A stretch of DNA of 64,000 bases from Paraglaciecola arctica BSs20135. Its GTDB lineage: Bacteria; Pseudomonadota; Gammaproteobacteria; Enterobacterales; Alteromonadaceae. Positions 50,371 through 60,975 of the stretch are shown here, one piece after another; position 1 is the stretch's first letter, and each line of letters starts with the position of its first letter. Both the position numbers and the translations under genes were made by a program. The stretch lies in contig NZ_BAEO01000069.1 of assembly GCF_000314995.1 (NCBI RefSeq), forward strand, positions 1 through 64,000, given 5' to 3'. The notes beneath the pieces are model-generated. The model was not told the DNA's origin. It saw nothing but the letters and a program-made list of their open reading frames with translations, and did not search any database.

Positions 50371-53343
50371 ATGAAAAAATTTAAACCGAGCCTAATGACG
50401 CTCAGCCTTTTGGCAGCAGGACTTACCTTGCATGCTAGCGCGAGCTTTGCTCAAGAAACTGATGCAGTGGCTGAACAAGAAAGTGAATTGGAAGTAATCC
50501 AAGTTAAAGGTTTTAGAGGCAGCGTTATTAAGTCTTTAAATACTAAACGTTTCGCAGACACTGTGGTGGATGCCATATCTGCCGACGACATTGGTGGTTT
50601 ACCTGACGTATCTATAGCCGATGCTTTAACACGTTTACCGGGTGTAACATCGGTGCGCCGTGATGGACAATCAAGTGAACTAAACATCCGTGGTTTATCC
50701 GGTGGTTTTGTTTTATCTACACTAAATGGTCGTGAACAAGTTTCTTCTGCAGGTGGTCGCTCGGTTGAGTTTGATCAATTTCCATCTGAACTAATTTCAG
50801 CAGCGCAAGTATATAAATCACAAAAAGCGTCACTCATTGAAGGCGGTGTCGCCGGTACAGTAGAACTAAAAACAGCCAGTGCCCTAGATAATGACGAAGA
50901 TCAAAAATTCCGTATTTCGGCCCATGGCAATACCAACAATGCTGTGGCAGATAGTGAATACCTAGATTCATTTGGTAAGCGTATTACCGCTTCTTATCAA
51001 GCCAAATTACTTGATGACACAGTTGGCGTCTCAGTGGGTGTGGCTATGATGAGACAACCCACCATAGCTAATCAATTTATTAGCTTACAGTTTGATGAAT
51101 ACAGTGATGAACTAAACAATTCTTTGTCGTCAGAATATGGCGGGATTTATGACGGTTTACCTGAAAAACTTTTTATGTCTGATGGTTTTGAATTACATGA
51201 TCGTGGTGGTGAAGACTCCCGTGACGCCTTTGTTGTTGCCTTAAACTGGGCACCAAGAGATGATCTTCGTTTCCAATTTGATGGTTTTCATTCAAAATTT
51301 GATTCAGAAAAATTTGACCGCGGCTTAAGAGTCGATGGATTATCCTCAGTCAGATTAGCCAATTTAGGAGGCAATCCGAACGCGGGGGTATTAACTGATG
51401 CAGTATTAGCTGGCAATGCCCTTATAGGAGGCACGTTCTCTCGTGATCCTAACAATATGGTTGATGCGCCACCTTATATTACGTCCCAAGTGGGTAGCAT
51501 TCGGGTGCAATCGCAAGCTGATGATGCCACTACAGAAAGTTCCGTTTCATCTTGGGGTTTAAAAGGTGAATGGGATATTAATGATGACTTGTCTATGACG
51601 GTTGATATTGCCCATTCAGAGGGTGATGAAGACAGTAAAGACAGAGTTATGCGTATGGCATACTTTGAAGATTCAAGCATTGATACGCCAGTCATCGATG
51701 ATAATTTAGTGGTTCAATATCAATTAAATGGTTTAGAGTCCCCTACAGTTAGCTTTAATCGTGATTTTACTGATGTTAATCATATGATGGTGGTAGCTGC
51801 TGAGGCTTACCCACGAATTGAGTCAAACTCGTCTGATGCCATTAGAATTGACTTCCAATATCAAGTGGATAACGACTTTATCAGATCAATTGAAGCCGGT
51901 ATTCGTTCCTCAAAACGTGAATATACATTGGAGCGCGGTAGATTTGTATATGGTGTTTCTGACCAATCCGCAAGAAACGGACAATATATTACATATGGAC
52001 AAGATGCTGACGGCAATACTATTGAAGTAGAACGCTTCCAGCCTTATCAGTTATCTGCTGACGAAGTAACAGTGTCTACCTTAGGTGGTGATTTCAATAA
52101 CATGCCACAATACCTTACCTTAGATGTTGAACAAGTATTGAATAGTTGGATACCAAACGTTGACCAAACTCCTACAACAGATTGGAATAATGCTTGGACT
52201 TTAACACAAAATAACGTGATTGAAGAAAATGTCACTGCTGCTTACATTCAAGCCAATATAGATACAGAACTTGGCAATTTCCCTGTACGAGGTAATTTTG
52301 GTATTCGTGCAGTTGAAACTGAACAATTAAGTACAGGTTTAATCGATGTAGGTCCAGGCAACGGTGATCCTATTGCCGATGACAATGGCCTAATTAGCAC
52401 TAATTATGTCCGAGGTACTGAAGGTACAACCTACACTGATTATTTACCTTCATTAAACTTAACCTTTGCTTTAAATGACGAGCAATTAATCCGTTTTGCT
52501 GCGGCCAAGGTGTTAGCTCGTCCAGATATGAATAAGTTAGCATTAAGTGGTGGTGTGAGTATTAATGAACGAGAAGGCACAGAATTTCTCGATTACAATA
52601 GCTCTACTAGCCCGTTTTTACGCCCGTTTTATGCGAATCAAATCGATATTTCCTATGAGCATTATTTCACAGAAACTGATGGCGCATTTGTGGTTGCATT
52701 ATGGAATAAAGACATCACAAACTTTGTTGGTGAAATAACCGAGAAAAATTTCGATTTGGCTCAAATTGGCATCGAAATACCGCCATTATTTGATACTAAT
52801 GGCGTACCTAGACAGTTTGAAGATGGTGATTACACTCACGCAGAAAATAATGCTGAAGGCGGTTATATGCGCGGCATTGAAGTAGCCTATACACAAACCT
52901 TTAATTTCCTTCCTGACTTGTGGTCAGGACTTGGTATAAACATCAACTGGTCCTACACAGACAGTGAAATTACCCGTCCATCAGCAGTACCTGGGGAAGC
53001 TGGACAAGATGCACCACTGGAAGGTTTATCGAATAGAGTCTTCAGTGGAACATTATTCTATGATTATGATGAAAAACTGAATGCAAGAGTCAGTGTTCGT
53101 CATCGTGGACCATACCTAAGTCGACAAATTGCCATTGGAAGTGATCAATCGGCTTATTTTAACGAGGAAACAATTTACTCAGCGCAAATGTCTTATAACT
53201 TTTCAGAGAATTTGCAAGCTGTAGTATCTGTTGACAACTTAACTGATGAACCTAACATTTCATATTTTGGTGATACAAACCGTACTGGTACTATCCAATA
53301 TTTTGGCCGTACCACTTACTTCGGTGTTAACTACAACTTTTAA
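50371..53343 (+). CDS. TonB-dependent receptor, carbohydrate type
   Basis: The 990-residue protein belongs to the large TIGR01782-type receptors of Alteromonadales and Caulobacter. It has a signal peptide ending ASFA-QET, a TonB-box-like stretch (LEVIQVKGFRGSV), a plug with DIGGLPDVSIADALTRLPGV and LNIRGL, and a barrel ending FGVNYNF. Such receptors often import oligosaccharides and are paired with a tryptophan-halogenase-like gene, as here. With the repeat lipoprotein and pullulanase nearby, maltodextrin is the likely ligand. Confidence 0.92.
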   Translation: MKKFKPSLMTLSLLAAGLTLHASASFAQETDAVAEQESELEVIQVKGFRGSVIKSLNTKRFADTVVDAISADDIGGLPDVSIADALTRLPGVTSVRRDGQSSELNIRGLSGGFVLSTLNGREQVSSAGGRSVEFDQFPSELISAAQVYKSQKASLIEGGVAGTVELKTASALDNDEDQKFRISAHGNTNNAVADSEYLDSFGKRITASYQAKLLDDTVGVSVGVAMMRQPTIANQFISLQFDEYSDELNNSLSSEYGGIYDGLPEKLFMSDGFELHDRGGEDSRDAFVVALNWAPRDDLRFQFDGFHSKFDSEKFDRGLRVDGLSSVRLANLGGNPNAGVLTDAVLAGNALIGGTFSRDPNNMVDAPPYITSQVGSIRVQSQADDATTESSVSSWGLKGEWDINDDLSMTVDIAHSEGDEDSKDRVMRMAYFEDSSIDTPVIDDNLVVQYQLNGLESPTVSFNRDFTDVNHMMVVAAEAYPRIESNSSDAIRIDFQYQVDNDFIRSIEAGIRSSKREYTLERGRFVYGVSDQSARNGQYITYGQDADGNTIEVERFQPYQLSADEVTVSTLGGDFNNMPQYLTLDVEQVLNSWIPNVDQTPTTDWNNAWTLTQNNVIEENVTAAYIQANIDTELGNFPVRGNFGIRAVETEQLSTGLIDVGPGNGDPIADDNGLISTNYVRGTEGTTYTDYLPSLNLTFALNDEQLIRFAAAKVLARPDMNKLALSGGVSINEREGTEFLDYNSSTSPFLRPFYANQIDISYEHYFTETDGAFVVALWNKDITNFVGEITEKNFDLAQIGIEIPPLFDTNGVPRQFEDGDYTHAENNAEGGYMRGIEVAYTQTFNFLPDLWSGLGININWSYTDSEITRPSAVPGEAGQDAPLEGLSNRVFSGTLFYDYDEKLNARVSVRHRGPYLSRQIAIGSDQSAYFNEETIYSAQMSYNFSENLQAVVSVDNLTDEPNISYFGDTNRTGTIQYFGRTTYFGVNYNF

Positions 53344-53358
53344 TTGTTAGTTAAAAAC

Positions 53359-53387
53359 AACAAGAGCCACAATATGTGGCTCTTGTT
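53359..53387 (+). terminator. Terminator after the TonB receptor
   Basis: AACAAGAGCCACA/TGTGGCTCTTGTT is a perfect 13-bp stem with a 3-base loop followed by TTATTTTC. It probably lowers read-through into the halogenase-like gene. Confidence 0.85.
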
Positions 53388-53501
53388 TATTTTCGAGCAT
53401 AAATATTGGGTTAGAGCTTTTTAATAAATGAGGCTTTAACCCAATGTGTAAACTCAGTTCTAATTAGTTTACCTTTAATTTAAAAATCCTTTGCAGAGAC
53501 T

Positions 53502-55016
53502 ATGAACACAACTCTTACTGCCAATAAACATATAGTGATCCTAGGCGGCGGCACGGCTGGTTGGATGGCTGCTAACTTAATGGCTGCCAAATGGCAAAAA
53601 ATAGGTATTCAAATTACCTTAGTGGAGTCACCTGCTATTGGCACTATTGGTGTGGGCGAAGGTTCGACTCCGCAGCTCAAATCCTTTTTTGACCAAATTG
53701 GGGTCGAAGAGCATGAGTGGATGCCAGCTTGTAACGCCACCTACAAAAATGGCATACGCTTTAATGGTTGGTCATCTCGCCCTGGGTTTGAGAGTTATTT
53801 TCATCCTTTTGCTTCTAGAATTGATGCTTTTTCAGCACCCGCGTTGTTTTATAACAGTATTCATAGGCGTAAGGGGATTAACGTTGATTGTCATCCAGAC
53901 CGTTTTTATTTGTCTGCTAAATTGGCTGAGCAGCACAAAACGCCTATTCCGGATCACAATTTCCCCTTTCCTATTGGTTACGGCTATCATTTTGATGCGA
54001 ACTTATTAGGTCAGTTTTTAGCAAACAAAGGGATAGCCAAAGGCGTTAAACACATTCAAGGCAAAGTGTTGAATGTGGGCATGCAAACCAATGGCGATAT
54101 AGCCAATCTACAGCTAGACGATGGCAATACAATCATCGGTGATATTTTTGTTGATTGTTCTGGTTTTAATGGTGTTTTGATTCAAAAAGCGCTCAAAGTA
54201 CCTTTTGTGAGTTTCAAAGATAATCTGTTTAACGACAGTGCTGTCGCTATCCCCTCGCCTACTAGCCAGCCACTCAGATCACAAACGATATCCACCACAA
54301 TGAAATATGGTTGGGCATGGGATATTCCGCTTACCAATAGAGTCGGAAATGGTTATGTGTATAGCTCGCAGCATTGCACCGCGGAACAAGCTGAGATTGA
54401 ACTAAGAACAAAACTAAACTTATTAGATAGCGAGGTTGCAGCCCGTCACCTAAAGATGAAAGTGGGACGGGTAGAAAAACACTGGTATCGCAACTGCTTA
54501 GCAGTAGGTTTATCTCAAGGGTTTATTGAGCCCCTTGAAGCCACCGCCTTACATTTTGTGCAAGAAACCATAGAAGGTTTTATTGAAGCTAACGAAAAAA
54601 GTAACTTTTCTAACACCCACCAAGATGAATTTAACCAACAGATTAATCAACGTTTTGAAGGTATTCGCGATTATATTGTGGCTCACTATCGATTGAGCTC
54701 CAGAGACGATACTGATTATTGGCGAGAAAATTCTGCCAACCCACATATTTCAAATCAACTTAAACGCATAGTCAAAGGTTGGATGGCAGCAGAAGATATC
54801 ACCCAAACCATCCAGCAAGCCAAGATACAAAGTTACTACCCACCTTTTTCTTGGTTATGTATTTTGTCAGGTTATGGAATATTTCCTGAACAATTGAGCG
54901 ACGTGCCACAGGATAATGTGGCGCACAAATACGACCTTGATTATGTTGATGATTTTATTCAACGCTCTAGTCTTAACTTTAATGATCATAAAACATTTTT
55001 AGATCTTCACTATTAG
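53502..55016 (+). CDS. Tryptophan-halogenase-family flavoprotein
   Basis: The 504-residue protein has the FAD motif GGGTAGW (15-21), GVGEGSTP (about 50-57), the lysine equivalent to the catalytic Lys79 of PrnA (Lys82 in TYKNG), and WAWDIP, the WxWxIP family motif; GFIEPLEATALHF is also conserved. The motifs for a flavin-dependent halogenase are thus present, but most relatives beside TonB receptors in marine bacteria have no known product. No tryptophan-derived biosynthesis gene is near, so a role in glucan use or signalling is as likely as halogenation. Confidence 0.88.
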   Translation: MNTTLTANKHIVILGGGTAGWMAANLMAAKWQKIGIQITLVESPAIGTIGVGEGSTPQLKSFFDQIGVEEHEWMPACNATYKNGIRFNGWSSRPGFESYFHPFASRIDAFSAPALFYNSIHRRKGINVDCHPDRFYLSAKLAEQHKTPIPDHNFPFPIGYGYHFDANLLGQFLANKGIAKGVKHIQGKVLNVGMQTNGDIANLQLDDGNTIIGDIFVDCSGFNGVLIQKALKVPFVSFKDNLFNDSAVAIPSPTSQPLRSQTISTTMKYGWAWDIPLTNRVGNGYVYSSQHCTAEQAEIELRTKLNLLDSEVAARHLKMKVGRVEKHWYRNCLAVGLSQGFIEPLEATALHFVQETIEGFIEANEKSNFSNTHQDEFNQQINQRFEGIRDYIVAHYRLSSRDDTDYWRENSANPHISNQLKRIVKGWMAAEDITQTIQQAKIQSYYPPFSWLCILSGYGIFPEQLSDVPQDNVAHKYDLDYVDDFIQRSSLNFNDHKTFLDLHY

Positions 55017-55027
55017 TAGTAATAAAT

Positions 55028-56722
55028 ATGAATCAAATTAAACAATCAACCTTATCCACTGCCATATTTGGCATTTTGCTACTCGGTTGTGGTGGTGGCT
55101 CATCAAAAGATACTCCCACTTCTGTTATAAAGACTCCAGAGCCTGAACTGCGCAGCGGCGTGCCAGTAATAGTTGATTCAACGTCTGCCCAAGGGAATAG
55201 CACTCATGCCTGTCATTCACCTAGCGTAGATACGCTTGAATTAAGTTTTACCGATATATCAACTCAAGCAGGACTAAATTTTAGTCATTCAATGCCTAAT
55301 GGTGACGGTATATTGAGTATGTCTGGGGGCGTGGCAGCTGGAGACTTTGACAACGATGGCTGGGTCGATTTGTATGCCGTTGGCGGTGATGGTCGAGAAA
55401 ACCTACTATTAAAAAATATGGCAGACGGCTCATTTTCTGATATGGCAGAGTTTGCAGAAGTAAACTTACTAGCCAAAGGAAGTGGTCCTGCATTTGGTGA
55501 CTTAGATGGTGACGGTTTACTCGATTTATTTGTTGGTAGTGTGGGTGGCTCTGATCCTAAACTTTATTTAAACAGAGGAAACGACAAATTTTTAGATATC
55601 ACTGAAACTTCAGGTTTGGTTTTACCCGGCAACAACTTCGGCGCGACTTGGGGAGATTATGACAAGGATGATGATCTCGATTTGGTGATTACCCACTGGA
55701 GTAGTGTCAGCAGCGACCACTACGCTTATTTTTGGCGCAATAATGGTGATAATACCTTTACTGACGTAAGTGCCCAAGTGGGTTTAAAAACGGTTATGCA
55801 GCAGTTTGGTAGTCGAGACAAATCTTTTACTCCCACTTTTGCCGACATTGATAATGATGGCTGGCAAGATTTGCTGCTGGTATCAGACAACCACCGCACC
55901 CGTATTTTTAATAACAATCAAGATGGTACATTTTCTGATAACACTGACAGAGACGTGATCAGTGATAATGCCGGAATGGGATCCGCCGTGGGCGACTATG
56001 ATAACGATGGTGATTTGGACTGGTTTGTTTCGGCCATTACCTTTAAAGACGGAGTCAAACATTTTGGTTCATTAACCCCAGGAAATCGTCTCTATCAAAA
56101 CCAAGGTGATGGCACTTTTATTGATAAAACTGATGACGCTGGGGTTCGCGATGGTTACTGGGGATGGGCCGCATGTTTTGCCGATTTTAATAATGATACA
56201 CATTTAGACATATTCCATGTTAATGGCATGGAAGGTAGTAATATTGATCCTAGGTTTAAGGAAGACCCTTCTCGCTTATTTATGTCTAATGGCGATGGCA
56301 CTTTTACTGAGTCATCATTGGATCTTGGTATTGATGATACAGCCATGGGCCGAGGGTTAGTCTGTTTTGATTATGATAAAGATGGTGATATTGATTTATA
56401 CACGGCTAATTACAATCAAGCCCCGAAGTTATTATGTAATTCAGGTAGCAACAACCACTTTGTTAATATTAAACTGCTTGAAAAGTCAGCTAATACTCAA
56501 GCTTTAGGTGCCCGTATCTATGTAACAACTGACGGTGTTGAACAAATGAGAGAACTAAGAGCCGGCAGTAACTACGTATCTCAGAATCCTGTTGAAGCAC
56601 ACTTTGGATTGGCGCAAGCAACAAGTTTGCAACGAGTCAGGATAGTCTGGCCAGACGGTCAGCAAAGCCAACTAGACGATTTAAGCCTAGATCAGTTTAT
56701 AACCATCACCCGAAACGACTAA
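55028..56722 (+). CDS. FG-GAP/VCBS repeat lipoprotein with ASPIC/UnbV domain
   Basis: The 564-residue protein has a lipobox (LLLGCGGG), then FG-GAP-type repeats with calcium-binding Asp-rich loops (DFDNDGWVDL, DLDGDGLLDL, DYDKDDDLDL, DIDNDGWQDL, DYDNDGDLDW, DFNNDTHLDI, DYDKDGDIDL), forming a beta-propeller, and a C-terminal ASPIC/UnbV domain (RELRAGSNYVSQNP, VRIVWPDGQ). It follows the halogenase-like gene by 11 bp, so the two are co-transcribed. It is probably a surface carbohydrate-binding protein; its activity is unknown. Confidence 0.9.
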   Translation: MNQIKQSTLSTAIFGILLLGCGGGSSKDTPTSVIKTPEPELRSGVPVIVDSTSAQGNSTHACHSPSVDTLELSFTDISTQAGLNFSHSMPNGDGILSMSGGVAAGDFDNDGWVDLYAVGGDGRENLLLKNMADGSFSDMAEFAEVNLLAKGSGPAFGDLDGDGLLDLFVGSVGGSDPKLYLNRGNDKFLDITETSGLVLPGNNFGATWGDYDKDDDLDLVITHWSSVSSDHYAYFWRNNGDNTFTDVSAQVGLKTVMQQFGSRDKSFTPTFADIDNDGWQDLLLVSDNHRTRIFNNNQDGTFSDNTDRDVISDNAGMGSAVGDYDNDGDLDWFVSAITFKDGVKHFGSLTPGNRLYQNQGDGTFIDKTDDAGVRDGYWGWAACFADFNNDTHLDIFHVNGMEGSNIDPRFKEDPSRLFMSNGDGTFTESSLDLGIDDTAMGRGLVCFDYDKDGDIDLYTANYNQAPKLLCNSGSNNHFVNIKLLEKSANTQALGARIYVTTDGVEQMRELRAGSNYVSQNPVEAHFGLAQATSLQRVRIVWPDGQQSQLDDLSLDQFITITRND

Positions 56723-56760
56723 CTCCAATTCGTATGCCAAAACATCCGCCTATTGGTGTA

Positions 56761-56787
56761 ATGCCGTTCACATAAGGTGAACGGCAT
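56761..56787 (+). terminator. Terminator of the halogenase/UnbV unit
   Basis: ATGCCGTTCAC/GTGAACGGCAT forms an 11-bp stem with the loop ATAAG, then CTTTGCTTTT. It lies 38 bp after the UnbV gene. The 56788-57041 stretch beyond it shows nothing I can support. Confidence 0.8.
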
Positions 56788-57041
56788 CTTTGCTTTTGGC
56801 GATAAGGTATCAGTTTTTAGATACCTTTAAACATCGGAATAACTTCGCTTAGAAGGGAGGTTATTATCTGGCACCTTATCGACTAGTTTTGCGGCTAAAT
56901 TCATTTCATTTTCAGCAACACTATTAACACCATTGGAGTTGAGACAAGATTGGATAACATCAGGCTCTAATACGTCTGACAATAACCTGAATTCAGTGAG
57001 ACGATGATTGATGTAAGGGTGAGCGCTTCTGAGAGTTCCAT

Positions 57042-57078
57042 AAAAAAATCCGATAACAGTATACTGATATCGGATTTT
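57042..57078 (-). terminator. Terminator of prfB-lysS
   Basis: AAAATCCGATA/TATCGGATTTT encloses an inner CAGTATACTG palindrome. Read on the minus strand it ends in a run of seven T. It lies about 100 bp after the lysS stop. Confidence 0.75.
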
Positions 57079-57173
57079 GGACTGTTCTAAAGATCGCTCA
57101 ACCGATCGCTAAAATATTTTTAACTGTTCGGCATTACACCTAAGTGTCCTTTTTACAATCTATAACCCGTAAG

Positions 57174-58721
57174 CTATTCTGCTGGTACTTCAGGCTTCAT
57201 ATGTGGGAATAAAATCACATCTTTAATGGTTGGGCTGTCGGTAAATAACATCACCAAACGGTCTATGCCTATGCCCTCACCTGCTGTCGGTGGTAAGCCG
57301 TATTCCAAGGCACGGATGTAATCTTCGTCAAAGTGCATGGCTTCGTCGTCGCCAGCGTCTTTTTCTTCAACTTGTTTACGGAAACGTGCAGCTTGGTCTT
57401 CTGAGTCATTTAACTCTGAGAAACCATTAGCCAGTTCACGGCCACCCACAAAAAACTCAAAACGGTCAGTAACAAAACTGTTGTTATCGTTTCTACGTGC
57501 TAGTGGAGAGACTTCCCAAGGGTAAGCAGTGATGAAAGTAGGTTGATCGAGTTTTTCTTCGGCTGTCGCTTCGAAAATTTCACACAAATATTTGCCTGCG
57601 CCCCAAATGCCATCAACCTCAGGCTCTTTGATGTGAAGCTGTTTAGCCATCACTTTAAGCTCAGCTAAATGGTTTTCAGGATCGTTAATGGCATCAACGT
57701 TAGCATCTGGCCAGTATTTGATTACTGCCTCGTTCATGGTTAAACGAGCAAATGGCTGACCAAAGTCATAGTTTACTTCGCTAACTACTTCGCCTTCAGC
57801 GTCTTTAGTGGTGTTTTTAATGATAGTTGTACCCAACACGTCTTGCGCCACTTTACGTAACATTTCTTCTGTGAGATTCATCAAGTCATGATAATCAGCA
57901 TAAGACTGATAAAACTCTAACATGGTAAATTCTGGGTTATGTCTGGTAGACAGACCTTCATTTCTAAAGTTACGGTTGATTTCAAACACACGCTCAAAGC
58001 CACCCACAACTAAACGCTTAAGGTAAAGCTCTGGAGCCACACGTAAATACATATCGATATCAAGAGCGTTATGATGAGTAGTGAAAGGTTTAGCTGTAGC
58101 ACCGCCCGGTATCACTTGTAACATGGGAGTTTCCACTTCCATAAAATCACGTTCGATTAAAAAGTTACGAATGCCACTGACTATCTTACTGCGGATCATA
58201 AAAGTATCGCGAGTGTGCTGATTAGTGATCAAGTCCACATAACGCTGACGATATTTGGTTTCTTGATCGGCTAAACCATGGAATTTTTCAGGTAATGGAC
58301 GCAATGATTTAGTCAACAATTGGTATTCAGTCATATTCACATACAAATCGCCTTTACCGGATTTGTGTAACTCACCTTTTACGCCAATGATGTCGCCTAT
58401 ATCCAAGCTACCGTAACGTTCTTTAATATCTTTTTGGATATCTTTGGAAGCATAAGACTGAATGCGACCTGTCATATCTTGTAGTGACAAAAATGGTCCA
58501 CGCTTAGCTAAGATACGTCCAGCAATACTCACTACTTTACCTAGTTCTTCTAAAGCAGGTTTTTCATGGTCACCAAAAGCTTGCTGTAATTCATCACTGT
58601 AAAATTCACGACGAAAGTCATTGGGGAAACCATTGGATTGGCAGTTTTCTCTTATGTGAGAAAGTTTAGCGCGGCGCTCTGCAATCAACTTATTTTCATC
58701 TTGTGTGTGTTCGGTCATCAA
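57174..58721 (-). CDS. lysS: Lysyl-tRNA synthetase, class II
   Basis: It charges tRNA-Lys. The 515-residue protein has an N-terminal OB-fold anticodon-binding domain (about 60-150) and a class II catalytic core: motif 1 [15 protein letters not shown], motif 2 [20 protein letters not shown], and motif 3 [11 protein letters not shown] near the end. It follows prfB by 32 bp, the common gammaproteobacterial arrangement. Confidence 0.97.
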   Translation of the reverse strand: MMTEHTQDENKLIAERRAKLSHIRENCQSNGFPNDFRREFYSDELQQAFGDHEKPALEELGKVVSIAGRILAKRGPFLSLQDMTGRIQSYASKDIQKDIKERYGSLDIGDIIGVKGELHKSGKGDLYVNMTEYQLLTKSLRPLPEKFHGLADQETKYRQRYVDLITNQHTRDTFMIRSKIVSGIRNFLIERDFMEVETPMLQVIPGGATAKPFTTHHNALDIDMYLRVAPELYLKRLVVGGFERVFEINRNFRNEGLSTRHNPEFTMLEFYQSYADYHDLMNLTEEMLRKVAQDVLGTTIIKNTTKDAEGEVVSEVNYDFGQPFARLTMNEAVIKYWPDANVDAINDPENHLAELKVMAKQLHIKEPEVDGIWGAGKYLCEIFEATAEEKLDQPTFITAYPWEVSPLARRNDNNSFVTDRFEFFVGGRELANGFSELNDSEDQAARFRKQVEEKDAGDDEAMHFDEDYIRALEYGLPPTAGEGIGIDRLVMLFTDSPTIKDVILFPHMKPEVPAE

Positions 58722-58753
58722 CTTTCCTGATATTTCTTTGCTGCGTTAGGTAA

Positions 58754-59852
58754 TTACAGACCAGATTTTAAGCTGGCTTGAATAAATTTGTCTAAATCGC
58801 CGTCTAATACGGCTTGTATATTGTGGGTTTCTACCCCAGTGCGTAAATCTTTAATCCGTGAATCATCCAATACATAAGAGCGTATTTGGCTGCCCCAACC
58901 TATGTCAGACTTGCCGTCTTCCATAATTTGTTTTTCTTCATTCTGTTTATGCATTTCGTGTTCATAGAGCTTGGCCTTTAGCTGTTTCATGGCCTGTGCT
59001 TTATTTTTATGCTGCGAACGGTCGTTTTGACACTGCACCACTATGTTAGTGGGTTCATGGGTAATTCGCACCGCCGAATCGGTACGGTTAACGTGTTGGC
59101 CACCTGCTCCCGAAGCACGATAGGTATCAATTCGTAAGTCTGAGGGATCAATTTCGATCTCAATATCATCATCCACTTCTGGATAGGCAAAAACAGAGGC
59201 AAAAGATGTATGCCTGCGACTGCCAGAATCAAAAGGCGATTTTCTAACTAATCTATGAACGCCTGTTTCTGTGCGGATCCAACCAAAGGCATAATCGCCA
59301 CTAAATTTAATAGTGGCACTTTTGATACCGGCTACATCACCGTCGGACACTTCAATCAACTCGGTTTTAAATCCGTGGGCTTCACCCCAGCGTAAATACA
59401 TGCGTAATAGCATATTAGCCCAATCTTGCGCTTCGGTACCACCGGATCCTGATTGAATATCAATATATCCATGGTTAGCATCATTGGGGCCTGAGAACAT
59501 ACGTCTAAACTCGAGTATTTCGAGTTTTTTCATCAACTCGGCTAATTCAGACTCTGCTTCATCAAAAGTATCTTGGTCTTCGGCTTCAACTGCCAATTCA
59601 ACTAAACCTTCGACGTCATCAGTACCTTGAGCTAATATTTCAATGGTTTGCACAACCAATTCAAGGGCAACTTTTTCTTTACCTAAAGCTTGAGCACGCT
59701 CAGGCAGATTCCATACATCAGGGCTTTCTAATTCGCGATTAACTTCTTCAAGACGTTCTTTCTTCTGATCATAGTCAAAGATACCCCCGAAGCGAATCGG
59801 CACGTAGTCTTATATCCGCTAAGGCATTATGTACAGGGTTGATTTCAAACAT
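58754..59852 (-). CDS. prfB: Peptide chain release factor 2, with programmed +1 frameshift
   Basis: RF2 recognises UAA and UGA stops. The gene starts with ATG at 59852 ([17 protein letters not shown]), reads 25 codons to CTT, and meets an in-frame TGA at 59775-59777. Skipping base 59777 continues as GAC TAT GAT ([13 protein letters not shown]) to the stop at 58754, giving a 365-residue protein as in E. coli. The GGQ motif ([13 protein letters not shown]) and the SPF tripeptide (RKSPFDSG) are present. A frame beginning MPIRFGG without the shift would lack the native N-terminus. lysS follows 32 bp downstream. Confidence 0.97.
59774..59787 (-). promoter_or_regulatory. prfB autoregulatory frameshift site
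   Basis: On the minus strand the sequence is GGGGGTATCTTTGAC: an internal Shine-Dalgarno-like GGGGG, three bases, then CTT TGA C, as in E. coli prfB. RF2 shortage slows termination at the TGA and favours the +1 shift. Confidence 0.95.
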
Positions 59853-59974
59853 AAATAATACAGGTAAACTCGAAATTAAAGGACGCGGATTTTAACGGAT
59901 TTTCCCATAGAATGACAGTATATGGCGCGTAACTACCCTATAAATTAATCATTTAAGTCATACGAATATAACTC

Positions 59975-60874
59975 TTAGCCTATTTTTTTTATGAGTTCGG
60001 CAAGTTTTGGCTGCATTGATTTTAATGCGGAGTTTTCACTTCGTGCCGATATGGCAAAAATACTATAAATAAAGTTTCGAGTATTATGCAATTTTGCTAA
60101 ACCTTCTTTATCACTGTATACACTCTGCCAGTCATTAAAAGGGGCTGGGCTAGCAACACTCTCAAGGTAACTCGCCACTTCTTGTTCAGTATGTTCGCCA
60201 CGTAAAACAATATAAATAAATGCCATGGCCAAACGTTTTGGCTCTCCAAATACATAGAAGTGTGGCTGTTGTGGTGATACTTGGGATTTAAGCGCATCCA
60301 ACAATTGCCCGAGTTGTACTTTTGAAACCTTGTTATTCAATGAAAGTTGTAAAATCACATCTGCAGTATGGGCAACTGCATGTCGCCAACCTTGTAGATC
60401 ATCAAACCCTCTATAATCAACAATATTAACCATATAGCTGGTTGTTACCTTTATCGCTTTTTGCAGTTCATTTTCAGTAAGGTAGGGCTTGATACGGTCA
60501 ACTCGAAGCACTTCAGACAATACTAAAGCCGCAAAAGGTTGCGTGAAATTTAAGGGATCTTGATTGGTCTGTTCTAATGTATTGATGAGAAAATCAAACA
60601 TTGTTTTAATAGTAACTTGGTCTAATAAGTTGCCTCGTAACCACTCACTTGTCGCTTCGTATACAATACCGTCGCGCACTTTAGGATCCGGCGAACCAAG
60701 GCATAACAACAACTTTACAGCTGTTTTGTTTCTATCTTCAGTGGCTTCAATTACAAAATTTTCATTTTTCAATGTCTGTAGTGCAGCATCGCTAAAATTG
60801 CCGCTGCACTGACTAGCCTGTAAGGCAGAAGATATTGCCAATAACACAATAAGAGCGATTAATCGTCTTTTCAT
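59975..60874 (-). CDS. DUF2785 protein, exported
   Basis: The 299-residue protein has a signal peptide (MKRRLIALIVLLAISSALQA) and an all-helical DUF2785 domain marked by YRGFDDLQGWRHAVAHTADV near residues 155-175. Function of the family is unknown; it is predicted to be a HEAT-like helical repeat. It lies between prfB and an MscS-type gene, both over 100 bp away, so it is probably transcribed alone. Confidence 0.8.
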   Translation of the reverse strand: MKRRLIALIVLLAISSALQASQCSGNFSDAALQTLKNENFVIEATEDRNKTAVKLLLCLGSPDPKVRDGIVYEATSEWLRGNLLDQVTIKTMFDFLINTLEQTNQDPLNFTQPFAALVLSEVLRVDRIKPYLTENELQKAIKVTTSYMVNIVDYRGFDDLQGWRHAVAHTADVILQLSLNNKVSKVQLGQLLDALKSQVSPQQPHFYVFGEPKRLAMAFIYIVLRGEHTEQEVASYLESVASPAPFNDWQSVYSDKEGLAKLHNTRNFIYSIFAISARSENSALKSMQPKLAELIKKIG

Positions 60875-60975
60875 CTAATTTCCAAATTACATTCAACCGA
60901 ACTGGGTTCGGTAAAGTTTTAGGTATAGGGCGGATCCCGCATTTGCTGTCACTTTTAAAAGACTAAACATCTAGA

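Noticed and set aside
53502-55016. Halogenase as sign of a natural-product gene cluster
   Set aside because: No biosynthetic genes lie nearby; the receptor and lipoprotein context is that of carbohydrate-use loci.
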